From: CALBTQ01 sp036725605
Lineage (GTDB): Bacteria > Lernaellota > Lernaellaia > Lernaellales > Lernaellaceae
Assembly (NCBI GenBank): GCA_036725605.1
Contig: DAIMDW010000066.1
Span: 1 to 8,548 of the forward strand
DNA length: 8,548 nucleotides
Direction of reading: 5' to 3'
Numbering within the stretch: position 1 is the first letter of the stretch; each line of letters begins with the position of its first letter. A program made the position numbers and the translations under genes. Under the pieces are notes generated by a model. The model did no database searches. It saw only the letters and a list, made by a program, of their open reading frames with translations, and had not been told where the DNA came from. Below are positions 1 through 6,189 of this stretch, in pieces.

Positions 1-34
1 ATAATCCTTAGTTATCCGGTATTAATAAAAATGG

Positions 35-967
35 CTAACTAGAAAAACACAGGTTGTTTCGTTGATTGAACCTTGTCAGGACCTCTTGTTTTCTATGTTT
101 TGATACCGAAAGATAAATTTCTGTGGTACTGATTTGGCTATGACCGAGGATTTCCTGAACAGAGCGAACATCTGCTCCGTTTTCGAGTAGCATGGTTGCC
201 ATCGTGTGGCGCAGGCAATGAGGTGTGAATTTTCGTTCAATCCCCGCCTCTGTGCGATAATTATCAAAAATTTTCCCTATCGAGTGTACACTAAGTCTAT
301 CTCCAAATTTGTTCAGGAAGAGGGCGGGGGTGGAATTTTGATTGGCGGGACCATATTGTATATATTCTTTCACTATATGGATAACCTCATCTGAAGAAAG
401 GTAAATGATTCTCTCTTTTCGTCCTTTGCCGCGAATGAGAACCGTGCGACGGCTGAAATCGATATCCTGTAAATTTAGCTTTGAAAGCTCGTCAATGCGC
501 ATCCCAGTTGAAAAGAGCAGTTCCAGAATTGCGCGGTCTCGAAAGAGCTTGAAGGTCCGATATTCAGACTCGATTTTTTGATCAATGATCGCCTTGTAGG
601 TTGCTTGAAGAAGACGTTGAATTTCTTCCTTGGACATTACTTTGGGTAAACGTCTTGTGACAATATATTTTTTCTTCAGTTTTCTTGCCGGAGACAGCGC
701 GATTAGTCCCTCTTCTTCAAGGAAACCGTAGAAGACTTTCAAGGTCGCCAATTTTCTTCTGACAGTGGAATCCTTTAGGTGACTCTGTTCAAGATGGGCC
801 AAGTACTCGCGCAGGTTATCGATATTGCTTTCTTGAATTCTAAGTGATCCAAGAAATTCATTGAAGGCCTTCAAATCGCAACGATAAGCTTTGATTGTCT
901 TTTCGGTAAGGTTTTTCTCCAGTTTCGAGACGAGCAGGAACTTCTCCGCGAGTGCGTTATTAGTCAT
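35..967 (-). CDS. Xer-like tyrosine recombinase/integrase, complete
   Basis: This 310-residue protein is a tyrosine recombinase that would cut and rejoin DNA through a covalent 3'-phosphotyrosine intermediate. Residues about 5-95 form the helical SAM-like core-binding domain and about 105-300 the catalytic domain. All catalytic residues are visible: R157 (STGMR), K181 (RGKGRKER), H250 and R253 (PHCLRH), H276 (LGHSQ) and nucleophile Y285 (EIYLS). The spacings R to K (24) and H to Y (9) match XerD, as does the length (XerC/XerD are about 300 residues). It lacks the extra insertion I associate with integron integrases. The start is supported by a GGGGGA sequence six bases before the ATG. The DNA is clearly richer in A/T than the SWIM and lipoprotein genes, which suggests transfer. 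Whether it serves a mobile element, a phage remnant or chromosome-dimer resolution cannot be told; the nearby repeat and IS remnant favour a mobile role. Confidence 0.93.
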   Translation of the reverse strand: MTNNALAEKFLLVSKLEKNLTEKTIKAYRCDLKAFNEFLGSLRIQESNIDNLREYLAHLEQSHLKDSTVRRKLATLKVFYGFLEEEGLIALSPARKLKKKYIVTRRLPKVMSKEEIQRLLQATYKAIIDQKIESEYRTFKLFRDRAILELLFSTGMRIDELSKLNLQDIDFSRRTVLIRGKGRKERIIYLSSDEVIHIVKEYIQYGPANQNSTPALFLNKFGDRLSVHSIGKIFDNYRTEAGIERKFTPHCLRHTMATMLLENGADVRSVQEILGHSQISTTEIYLSVSKHRKQEVLTRFNQRNNLCFSS

Positions 968-1011
968 GAATATCCCCCGGTTTACAATGTGAACCCCAAT
1001 ATAAAAGTCGT

Positions 1012-1041
1012 GTAATATTGCATAATTGAACCATTTGGCAA
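1012..1041 (-). promoter_or_regulatory. candidate promoter of the recombinase gene
   Basis: On the minus strand TTGCCA (1041-1036; five of six consensus bases) is followed after 18 bp by TATTAC (1017-1012; four of six). This would start transcription about 40 bp before the recombinase start codon. The stretch is AT-rich, so a chance match is possible. Confidence 0.33.
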
Positions 1042-1065
1042 AGGGGGCAGATTGGATTTGTATTA

Positions 1066-1110
1066 GCTTAGCGACTATGTCCCCAGTAACTGCTTAGCGA
1101 TTATGTCCCT
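1066..1110. repeat. imperfect direct repeat, possible end of a lost mobile element
   Basis: GCTTAGCGACTATGTCCCC (1066-1084) is repeated as GCTTAGCGATTATGTCCCT (1092-1110), with 17 of 19 bases identical and a period of 26 bp. Neither copy lies in a recognisable gene. Closely spaced repeats of this size occur at the ends of some insertion sequences, where a transposase binds, and next to recombinase sites. Just after the second copy a ten-codon reading frame (1112-1144, MKKDMEVRAV) runs to a stop; it could be the start of a truncated transposase or simply chance. The mobile-element reading is inference. Confidence 0.5.
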
Positions 1111-1341
1111 CATGAAGAAAGATATGGAAGTAAGGGCAGTTTAATTTCGGATCACGCTTTCAAAAGGCCATTTCTTAAAACCAACAGCGATTATTATTTA
1201 GAAATGCTTTGATATTGTTTACGTTGTGACCGTCTCAGAAGTGCGGTTATGGGACAGTCATCATGCGCCGTCCCCTACCAGCGCCTCAACCGACTTCTGG
1301 GGAACTGAACCCCTGGCAAACCTGCCAAGAGAAAAAGTTTG

Positions 1342-1656
1342 ATGATTTCGGCGATGCGGCTTGGGGAGATGATCGTGGAAGCCTCCGTCGATTGTTGCGA
1401 CGATTCCGCGACGATTACCGGTTTCCTTTGCGTGTTGCAGGATAATATCAAGATCCCATTTGCAATCGTAGTCTTTGGAAGTACAGTGATCGTCGAGCGC
1501 ATCGACTTCAACGAAAGCAGAGACATCGTGGCGGTGTGCCGTTGGGGAGAGGATCGACAAAATATCTCCATTCCGGATTTGCTGTTTTCGACCCTTAAAC
1601 CACGCGGAGCCAAGTGGGTCGATATTTGTCGATGCTGGACACAAGGAGATTTCTGA
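1342..1656 (+). CDS. CcbP-like small protein (calcium-binding protein family)
   Basis: This 104-residue soluble protein resembles the small family named after the cyanobacterial calcium-binding protein CcbP (PF11535). Seen in the sequence: an N-terminal MIVEASVD strand, the segment GFLCVLQDNIKIPF (27-40) matching the family's aromatic-x-leu-x-x-x-phe/ile-pro-phe core, a VCRWGEDRQNISIPD strand pair (65-79) matching its 'hydrophobic-W ... VPL' part, and a W-rich tail (W92, W99) where relatives have a DWxYW motif. It has fewer acidic residues than I would expect of a strong calcium binder, so binding is uncertain. An in-frame TTG lies at 1339, but ATG 1342 is preferred, with AAGAGA upstream; ATG 1369 is also possible. 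The next gene starts one base after its stop, so the two are probably co-transcribed and translationally coupled. Family assignment is from memory of conserved spacing. Confidence 0.6.
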   Translation: MISAMRLGEMIVEASVDCCDDSATITGFLCVLQDNIKIPFAIVVFGSTVIVERIDFNESRDIVAVCRWGEDRQNISIPDLLFSTLKPRGAKWVDICRCWTQGDF

Positions 1657-1657
1657 A

Positions 1658-1954
1658 ATGGACCCAAAAAACGTGGTTGGAGTAGGATGGTATCTTCCCG
1701 AACAGTGGGACAAACTCCGCGAGATTTCCGCGGACAGGGACGATCTCGAGAAAACTTTTGATGAATGGGAGAGCTATACGCAGAAGGCTGTTGCGAAGCT
1801 GGCTCGGACGGGCGTTACGGTCACGAAGGTTCTGGTCGACGTTGAGGAACTGCGAAAATGGTGCTTGGAGCGAGGAATGGTCATAGACGCCGTGGCCAGG
1901 TCGCAATTTATCGTATTTCAGCTTTCCTCCGGCAACTTCCATGCGCAGAAGTGA
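1658..1954 (+). CDS. 98-residue conserved-looking protein of unknown function
   Basis: This is a small soluble protein with no signal peptide, membrane segment or metal-binding cysteine cluster. It begins with a GVGWYLPEQWDKLREISAD block (8-26), continues through an acidic, probably helical stretch (27-50, with DEWESY), has a short valine-rich beta segment (TGVTVTKVLVDV, 51-62) and a second helix (63-69), and ends with a region around ARSQF (80-84). The WY-x2-EQW-x2-LRE pattern looks like a family I have seen in many bacterial genomes without a function. The start is very well supported: AAGGAG lies nine bases before the ATG, and the preceding stop is separated by a single base. The tight coupling to the CcbP-like gene suggests they work together, but I can assign no activity. 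Confidence 0.72.
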   Translation: MDPKNVVGVGWYLPEQWDKLREISADRDDLEKTFDEWESYTQKAVAKLARTGVTVTKVLVDVEELRKWCLERGMVIDAVARSQFIVFQLSSGNFHAQK

Positions 1955-2277
1955 GAACGTACTGATTTTCCGCCGAGCATCCGGCGTGCGCGTTCCAGGC
2001 GGATCATTCGGTGCATGGTAAAATCGTTTACCGGTTTTTTCCTTCAGCCTGGACTTTACATTGTGGCTTATGGAATTACAGTGGACACCAAATATGGAAG
2101 AGAACGATAACGGCGCATGGCGATAGGTGTTCCATCTTCACTCGGTTTTCAAAGGGACCATCAAGGGGCCAAACGGGCCGATGCGAGAAACCGGACGGAA
2201 GCTGGATAAACAGAACATTCGGCGTTCGTTTCACCCCTCTCGATTGAGATCCGGGTTGTTATCGGAAGTGATCTGAA
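1955..2277. other. intergenic region before the SWIM gene
   Basis: There is no convincing gene here; a 78-codon open frame (2011-2247) lacks a ribosome-binding site and any protein-like pattern. The region holds the terminator-like hairpin (2016-2040) and a weak promoter match for the SWIM gene: TTTACA (2055-2060), 16 bp, TACAGT (2077-2082). A short CGCCG/CGGCG inverted repeat lies around 1970-1985 without a T run. Confidence 0.5.
2016..2040 (+). terminator. possible intrinsic terminator of the two-gene unit
   Basis: GGTAAA (2017-2022), a loop ATCG and TTTACC (2027-2032) form a perfect six-pair stem, followed after two G by six T (2035-2040). It lies about 60 bp after the 98-residue gene and in the right direction to end its transcript. 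The stem is AT-rich and weak, so termination may be partial. Confidence 0.42.
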
Positions 2278-4062
2278 ATGACTGAAAAACCATCCTCGTT
2301 CAACCTCCTTCTCACACGTGATGCTTTGCGCCGTCTCACGGACAGCAGGTCTTTTTCTCGGGGCGTGGAATATTTCAACGCTGAACTTGTGGAGTCGATA
2401 ACAGAGTATAAAGGCGTCATCACCGCGAAGGTGTTGGGATCCTATGAGTATCGGGTGCGTTTGTGGGTGGATGGAGATGCCCTGGATTACGAGTGCACCT
2501 GCCCGCGCGGCGAAGACGGGGATTTCTGCAAGCACTGCGTGGCCGTGGGCCTGGCGTGGCTGGCGCAAAAGGAGACGGGAGCCGGCAAACGCAAGACCCG
2601 AAAGAAGCCGAACGTGACGATGGAGGATGTCCAAGACCATCTCCTGAAACAAGAGAAGGCGAAACTCGTCGACCTGTTGATGCAACAGGTTATCGACGAC
2701 GATACGCTCCGGCGAAGCCTGGAGCTCGAAGTCCTTTCCGCGCGCGCGGGCCGGATCGACATCGACGCTTACAAATGCGCCATCGATCAGGCAATGCGCA
2801 CCGGCGGTTACGTGGACTATGGCAGGGCACACGACTATACACGCGGTATCGACAATATCGCCGATACTCTTGAAGAGATTTTGGAGAAGGGCTTTGCCGC
2901 GGAAGTGATCGAACTCGCTGAGTACGCCCTGACTGTCCTCGATAGCGAGATGGGACACGTGGATGACTCTGACGGCTATGCGAGCGATGTGCTTTCGCGT
3001 TTTCAGGAAATCCATCATGCCGCGTGCCTCAAGGGAAAACCCGATCCGGAGGAATTGGCCGTGCGCCTTTTCGCCTGGGAACTGAAATCCGACTGGGATG
3101 CCTTTTACGGCGCGTTCGACACCTACGCGGATGTGCTCGGCGAGAAGGGTGCGGAGCGCTACCGAAAACTGGCGGAAGCGGAATGGGCCAAAGTGAAATC
3201 CGCCGAACCTGGTCGTCGCAACGATACCCATAACGGTGATCATCGCTATCGCATCACGGGCATCATGGAAAACCTGGTGCAACAAACCGGAGACGTCGAG
3301 GCGCTTGTGGCGGTCAAGAGCCGTGATCTGTCGCACGCATACGACTATCTTCAAATCGCGGAAATCTACAAAGAGGCGAAGCAGTACGACAAGGCATTCG
3401 AATGGGCCATGAAGGGGGTGAAGACCTTCCCGAAGCGCACGGATTCCCGCCTGCGGGAGTTCCTGGCCAACGAACACCACCGCCGGAAGCGGCACGATCA
3501 GGCGATGGAACTCATCTGGGCCATATTCGCGGATAAGCCGGACCTCGGTGAGTACAAAACGCTGAAGGATCACGCCGTACGTGCGAAGGCGTGGCCGCAC
3601 TGGAGGGAAAAAGCCTTGGCGTTCGTACGAGATCAAATCGAAACGGAAAAGCGCAAGCGCGCAACGAATCGCTACGCTTGGGGCCGATCCGCCGATCACT
3701 CCACGCTCGTTGAAATATTTTTGTTCGAGGGCGATGCGGAGGCGGCCTGGAACGAGGCGAAAGCGGGGGGATGTTCCGAGCACTTGTGGCTGAAACTGGC
3801 CGATATGCGAGAAAAGGACCACCCTGAAGACACGCTGACGGTCTATCAAGACCGCGTCGAGCCGACGCTCGCGCAGACCAATGAAAACGCCTATCGCACG
3901 ACAATTCGATACCTGGATAAAATTCGCACCCTCATGGAGCGATTGGGCAAAGCCGACGCTTTCCCGACCTACGTGAATTCCGTTCGGGAAAAGAACAAGC
4001 GCAAGCGTAATTTTGTCAAGAGGCTCGATCGCAAGAAGTGGTTGCCGAAGTCGGGCGGCTGA
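2278..4062 (+). CDS. SWIM zinc-finger protein with long helical C-terminal region
   Basis: This 594-residue cytoplasmic protein carries a SWIM zinc finger, a fold thought to bind zinc and mediate DNA or protein contacts. The ligands are C73, C75, C84 and H86 (ECTCPRGEDGDFCKHC; CxC-x8-CxH), preceded by the usual SWIM-protein opening (RSFSRGVEYF, 25-34, then paired strands). After a lysine-rich linker (102-111) the rest is mostly helical: about 112-300 resembles the DUF6880-type region of COG4715 proteins, and about 340-560 contains TPR-like helical pairs (YDYLQIAEIYKEAKQYDKAF, 355-374). The C-terminus is basic (572-592). GGAAGTG before ATG 2278 serves as ribosome-binding site. COG4715 proteins are often found near SWI2/SNF2 helicases; none is present here, so this is an orphan copy. 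The exact function is unknown. Confidence 0.88.
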   Translation: MTEKPSSFNLLLTRDALRRLTDSRSFSRGVEYFNAELVESITEYKGVITAKVLGSYEYRVRLWVDGDALDYECTCPRGEDGDFCKHCVAVGLAWLAQKETGAGKRKTRKKPNVTMEDVQDHLLKQEKAKLVDLLMQQVIDDDTLRRSLELEVLSARAGRIDIDAYKCAIDQAMRTGGYVDYGRAHDYTRGIDNIADTLEEILEKGFAAEVIELAEYALTVLDSEMGHVDDSDGYASDVLSRFQEIHHAACLKGKPDPEELAVRLFAWELKSDWDAFYGAFDTYADVLGEKGAERYRKLAEAEWAKVKSAEPGRRNDTHNGDHRYRITGIMENLVQQTGDVEALVAVKSRDLSHAYDYLQIAEIYKEAKQYDKAFEWAMKGVKTFPKRTDSRLREFLANEHHRRKRHDQAMELIWAIFADKPDLGEYKTLKDHAVRAKAWPHWREKALAFVRDQIETEKRKRATNRYAWGRSADHSTLVEIFLFEGDAEAAWNEAKAGGCSEHLWLKLADMREKDHPEDTLTVYQDRVEPTLAQTNENAYRTTIRYLDKIRTLMERLGKADAFPTYVNSVREKNKRKRNFVKRLDRKKWLPKSGG

Positions 4063-4081
4063 AGTCGCTCTTTCGCTTTTT
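4055..4081 (+). terminator. possible terminator of the SWIM gene
   Basis: GCGGC (4055-4059), loop TGAA and GTCGC (4064-4068) form a five-pair stem with one G-U pair, followed by the T-rich run TCTTTCGCTTTTT (4069-4081). It overlaps the stop codon and lies between two convergent genes, where a terminator is expected. Confidence 0.45.
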
Positions 4082-4086
4082 CCTGT

Positions 4087-4347
4087 TTACGCCTTGGAAA
4101 TGATTTCCGTACCGCACGCCAGGCATCGAAAGAGTCGCTCCGAGCCATCGCATTCGACAAATCCCAAGCCGGTATCCGAATTGGGATCGTCCGAGCGGCA
4201 GGTGTACAATGTGCTATCCTCCATCAAGCCACATTTCGGGCAAGTCAGAAGCTCGCGGTATGCCCCAGAGGCCCGGCGGAGATAAACCGACCGGAGATTC
4301 GGCTCGCCCGGGTACGATGGCGTCAGGCGGTCGAGCAAGTATCGCAT
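4087..4347 (-). CDS. small six-cysteine zinc-ribbon-like protein, 5' end probably altered
   Basis: An 86-residue frame has two zinc knuckles, CPKCG (36-40) and CLACG (75-79), with further cysteines at 50 and 66. Paired CxxC motifs separated by a short polar loop are typical of zinc ribbons that bind nucleic acid or act as structural domains; no partner or function can be named. ATG 4347 is the only ATG that fits and is preceded by AGGAG seven bases upstream, with a stop codon in frame just beyond. However, residues 1 to about 24 are antisense to what reads as IS630 transposase (about 4276-4347), whereas the cysteine part is not. The simplest reading is that an insertion replaced the original 5' end and the present start is fortuitous. 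It may therefore be a broken gene. It converges on the SWIM gene, 24 bp apart. Confidence 0.6.
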   Translation of the reverse strand: MRYLLDRLTPSYPGEPNLRSVYLRRASGAYRELLTCPKCGLMEDSTLYTCRSDDPNSDTGLGFVECDGSERLFRCLACGTEIISKA

Positions 4348-4863
4348 CAGAGACTCCTATTCATCGACGAATCGGGGGCGAAAACCAACATGACCCGCCT
4401 ATACGGGCGCGGGCCGCGCGGAGCGCGCGTGGTTGACCACGTGCCCAGCAGCCGGTGGAAAACAACGACCATGATTGCGGTGATGGGTCGGCACGGAGCG
4501 CAAGCGGCTTGGGTGTTGGACGGTCCCATGGATGGCGCCGCTTTTGCGGTTTGGGCCGAGCACATCCTGCCGCCGACGCTCGCCCACGGCGACATTGTCG
4601 TAATGGACAACCTCTCCGTGCATAAGAACCAGTCCGCCCGGGCGGCCATCGAGGCCGCCGGAGCCATGGTTTGGGATCTCCCCCCTTACAGTCCTGACTT
4701 CAATCCCATCGAAAAGATGTGGAGCAAGATCTAAGCCCATCGCCGCAAAGTCAAAGCCCGAACTCCCGAGGCGCTTTGCCAAGCCATCGGCGACGCCATG
4801 GCCAGCGTTTCACTCCAGGATGTCGGCAATTGGTTTGCCTTGTGCGGCTATAGTTTATTTTGA
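4276..4863 (+). pseudogene. IS630-family transposase remnant, N-terminus missing and stop codon inside
   Basis: Read in one frame, this is the catalytic part of an IS630-family DDE transposase. The pattern AE-x2-RPEI-x2-AR-x2-W (4276-4320) leads to LLFIDESGAKTNMTRLYGRG. The DDE residues are D at 4366-4368 (FIDES), D at 4606-4608 (VVMDN) and E at 4711-4713 (NPIEKMW), with 34 residues between the last two as expected for IS630. The sequence WKTTTMIAV and PPYSPDFNPIEKMWSK are family hallmarks. The N-terminal helix-turn-helix half (roughly the first 140-150 of about 340 residues) is absent. A TAA at 4732-4734 sits where relatives usually have lysine; beyond it the frame continues to match the family tail (AHRRKVKARTPEALCQAIGD, then FALCGY) up to TGA 4861. 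The element is therefore inactive. The upstream boundary is approximate; only the part after 4351 is beyond doubt. Confidence 0.88.
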
Positions 4864-4920
4864 ATTGCCCTAAGCTCACACAGGCTACGATTCTGAGTCA
4901 TAAAAAAACTGGGGGAAACA

Positions 4921-4951
4921 ACTTGACAGTCAAGTGCTTGCCGTGCAATAT
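4921..4951 (+). promoter_or_regulatory. candidate promoter of the AAA/DUF4143 ATPase gene
   Basis: A perfect -35 box TTGACA (4923-4928) is followed by a 17-bp spacer and CAATAT (4946-4951), a weak -10 (three of six). Transcription would begin near 4958, giving a leader of about 30 bases. The -35 box lies inside a palindrome (4921-4935) and the start site inside another (4951-4967), a layout typical of repressed promoters. Confidence 0.5.
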
Positions 4952-4980
4952 GAACATCGAATGTTCAACTGTCTTGACAG
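4921..4980. promoter_or_regulatory. cluster of three palindromes, candidate operators
   Basis: Three perfect inverted repeats follow one another: ACTTGAC-A-GTCAAGT (4921-4935), TGAACAT-CGA-ATGTTCA (4951-4967) and CTGTC-TT-GACAG (4969-4980). The first covers the -35 box, the second the likely start site, and the third lies just before the start codon. CTTGACAG occurs twice in the same direction (4922-4929 and 4973-4980), so the first and third share a half-site. A repressor binding here is inference; the ATPase itself has a winged-helix segment and could be involved. Confidence 0.6.
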
Positions 4981-4989
4981 GCAAAGGGC

Positions 4990-6189
4990 ATGTTTGAACG
5001 AATCCTGGCAAACAAACTAAAAACAGCGGCAAACCAGTTCCCGGTGCTTACCGTCACCGGGCCAAGGCAATCCGGTAAAACCACGCTGGTTCAAGCCGTG
5101 TTCAAAGACTATGAGTATTTGTCTTTGGAGCTTCCGGACCAGCGCCAGTTTGCCCTGGAAGATCCCCGAGGTTTTCTGGATCAGTTTAAAGGGCCGGTCA
5201 TTCTGGATGAGGTGCAGCGGGCGCCTGAGCTTTTCTCATATATTCAGGTTCTTGTGGATGAACATCGCGATTGGTCAGGGCGTTTCATACTGACCGGTTC
5301 ACAGAATTTCTTGTTGCTTCAAAGTATTTCTCAGTCTCTTGCCGGAAGATGTGCAGTACTTCATCTGCTCCCGTTTTCCCTGGCAGAGCTCGTGAATCGG
5401 AAACCGGTTCCGCTGGATAAGTTAGGAAAAGCAACAACGAAAAAACAGAAAACACGGCAGGCTGACCTGTTGGAAACCTTGTTCACCGGCTTCTATCCGC
5501 GCATTCACGACAAAGGCCTGCCGCCGCGTGATTGGCTGGCCAGCTACTACCAAACCTATCTCGAAAGGGATGTACGCAATGTTTTAAACGTAGGCGATAC
5601 CGAGACATTTGGAAGGTTTGTTCGGCTTTGCGCCGGGCGTTGCGGGCACTTGCTCAACCTTAACGGATTGGCCTCCGACTGTGGCGTTTCCCACACGACG
5701 GCTAAAAGATGGCTATCCGTGCTGGAAGCCAGCTTCATTGTCATACTTCTCCGCCCCCACCATCGAAACTTCGGCAAACGGCTCATAAAAAGCCCAAAGC
5801 TTTACTTCTTAGATACAGGACTTTTATGTTACTTGCTCCAGGTTCGATCCCCGCAAGAGCTTATCCATCGTGCTGAACGCGGAGCGATTTTCGAGAGCTT
5901 CGTGGTCTCGGAGCTGTATAAAAATATTGTGCATCGAGGTGAACAAGTGGGCCTTTTTTTCTGGCGAGATGCTGCCGGGCACGAAGTGGATGTCATCATT
6001 GATTTGGGAACCACACTGACGCCTGTAGAAGTTAAGTCAGGCCAAACCGTGGCATCCGATTTCTTCGACAACCTGCAATACTGGCGTAAACTTTCGGGGG
6101 ATGAAAACGCTCCGGCCGCCCTCGTCTATGGCGGCGATCAGTCATTCAAACGGTCCGGTGCGTTTGTCTATCCCTGGTTTGCGCTTTAA
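4990..6189 (+). CDS. AAA ATPase with C-terminal DUF4143 nuclease-like domain (COG1373)
   Basis: This 399-residue cytoplasmic protein has an N-terminal AAA_14 ATPase: Walker A GPRQSGKT (24-31), Walker B VILDE (70-74) and the sensor-like segment FILTGSQ (99-105). A winged-helix segment follows (GLASDCGVSHTTAKRWLSVL, 226-245). The C-terminal DUF4143 part has the PD-(D/E)xK-type pattern: E302 (IFESF), D334 (HEVDV) and E347/K349 (PVEVKSG). All ATPase and nuclease-like residues look intact. Length is normal for the family. ATG 4990 fits the usual MFxRIL opening; the ribosome-binding site is weak (CAGG at 4978-4981, while AAAGGG lies too close). The family is widespread, often as solitary genes in variable regions, and its cellular role is not established. 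It is a one-gene unit with its own promoter and operator-like palindromes. The nearby IS remnant does not interrupt it. Confidence 0.93.
   Translation: MFERILANKLKTAANQFPVLTVTGPRQSGKTTLVQAVFKDYEYLSLELPDQRQFALEDPRGFLDQFKGPVILDEVQRAPELFSYIQVLVDEHRDWSGRFILTGSQNFLLLQSISQSLAGRCAVLHLLPFSLAELVNRKPVPLDKLGKATTKKQKTRQADLLETLFTGFYPRIHDKGLPPRDWLASYYQTYLERDVRNVLNVGDTETFGRFVRLCAGRCGHLLNLNGLASDCGVSHTTAKRWLSVLEASFIVILLRPHHRNFGKRLIKSPKLYFLDTGLLCYLLQVRSPQELIHRAERGAIFESFVVSELYKNIVHRGEQVGLFFWRDAAGHEVDVIIDLGTTLTPVEVKSGQTVASDFFDNLQYWRKLSGDENAPAALVYGGDQSFKRSGAFVYPWFAL

Larger units (their letters stand above)
968..1341. other. intergenic region between recombinase and CcbP-like gene
   Basis: No gene of convincing quality is present. 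The region holds the candidate recombinase promoter (1012-1041) and the 19-bp direct repeat (1066-1110). The stretch 1145-1260 is AT-rich and has no clear hairpin or promoter that I can defend. The short frames around 1261-1341 look non-coding. Confidence 0.6.

Noticed and set aside
1..34. dif-like or attachment site next to the recombinase 3' end
   Set aside because: The region is AT-rich with a CCGG centre, but I find no pair of 11-bp Xer-type arms around a 6-bp core and no second copy in the window.
35..967. integron integrase with gene cassettes downstream
   Set aside because: The recombinase lacks the extra domain of IntI, and I see no attC-like sites around the small genes.
1066..1110. 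CRISPR array
   Set aside because: There are only two imperfect repeats with a 7-bp gap and no cas genes.
1261..1713. 150- and 130-codon minus-strand frames
   Set aside because: They are antisense to the CcbP-like gene and its partner, which have a ribosome-binding site, coupling and protein-like patterns.
2161..3849. 562-codon open frame on the minus strand
   Set aside because: It is fully antisense to the SWIM gene, whose zinc finger and helical pattern are real. Its translation is rich in Arg, Phe and His without domain pattern, as expected of a shadow frame in GC-rich DNA.
4952..4966. GAACAT-CGA-ATGTTC as a LexA (SOS) box
   Set aside because: The Gram-positive LexA box is GAAC-N4-GTTC; here the gap is seven bases, so I treat it only as an unnamed palindrome.
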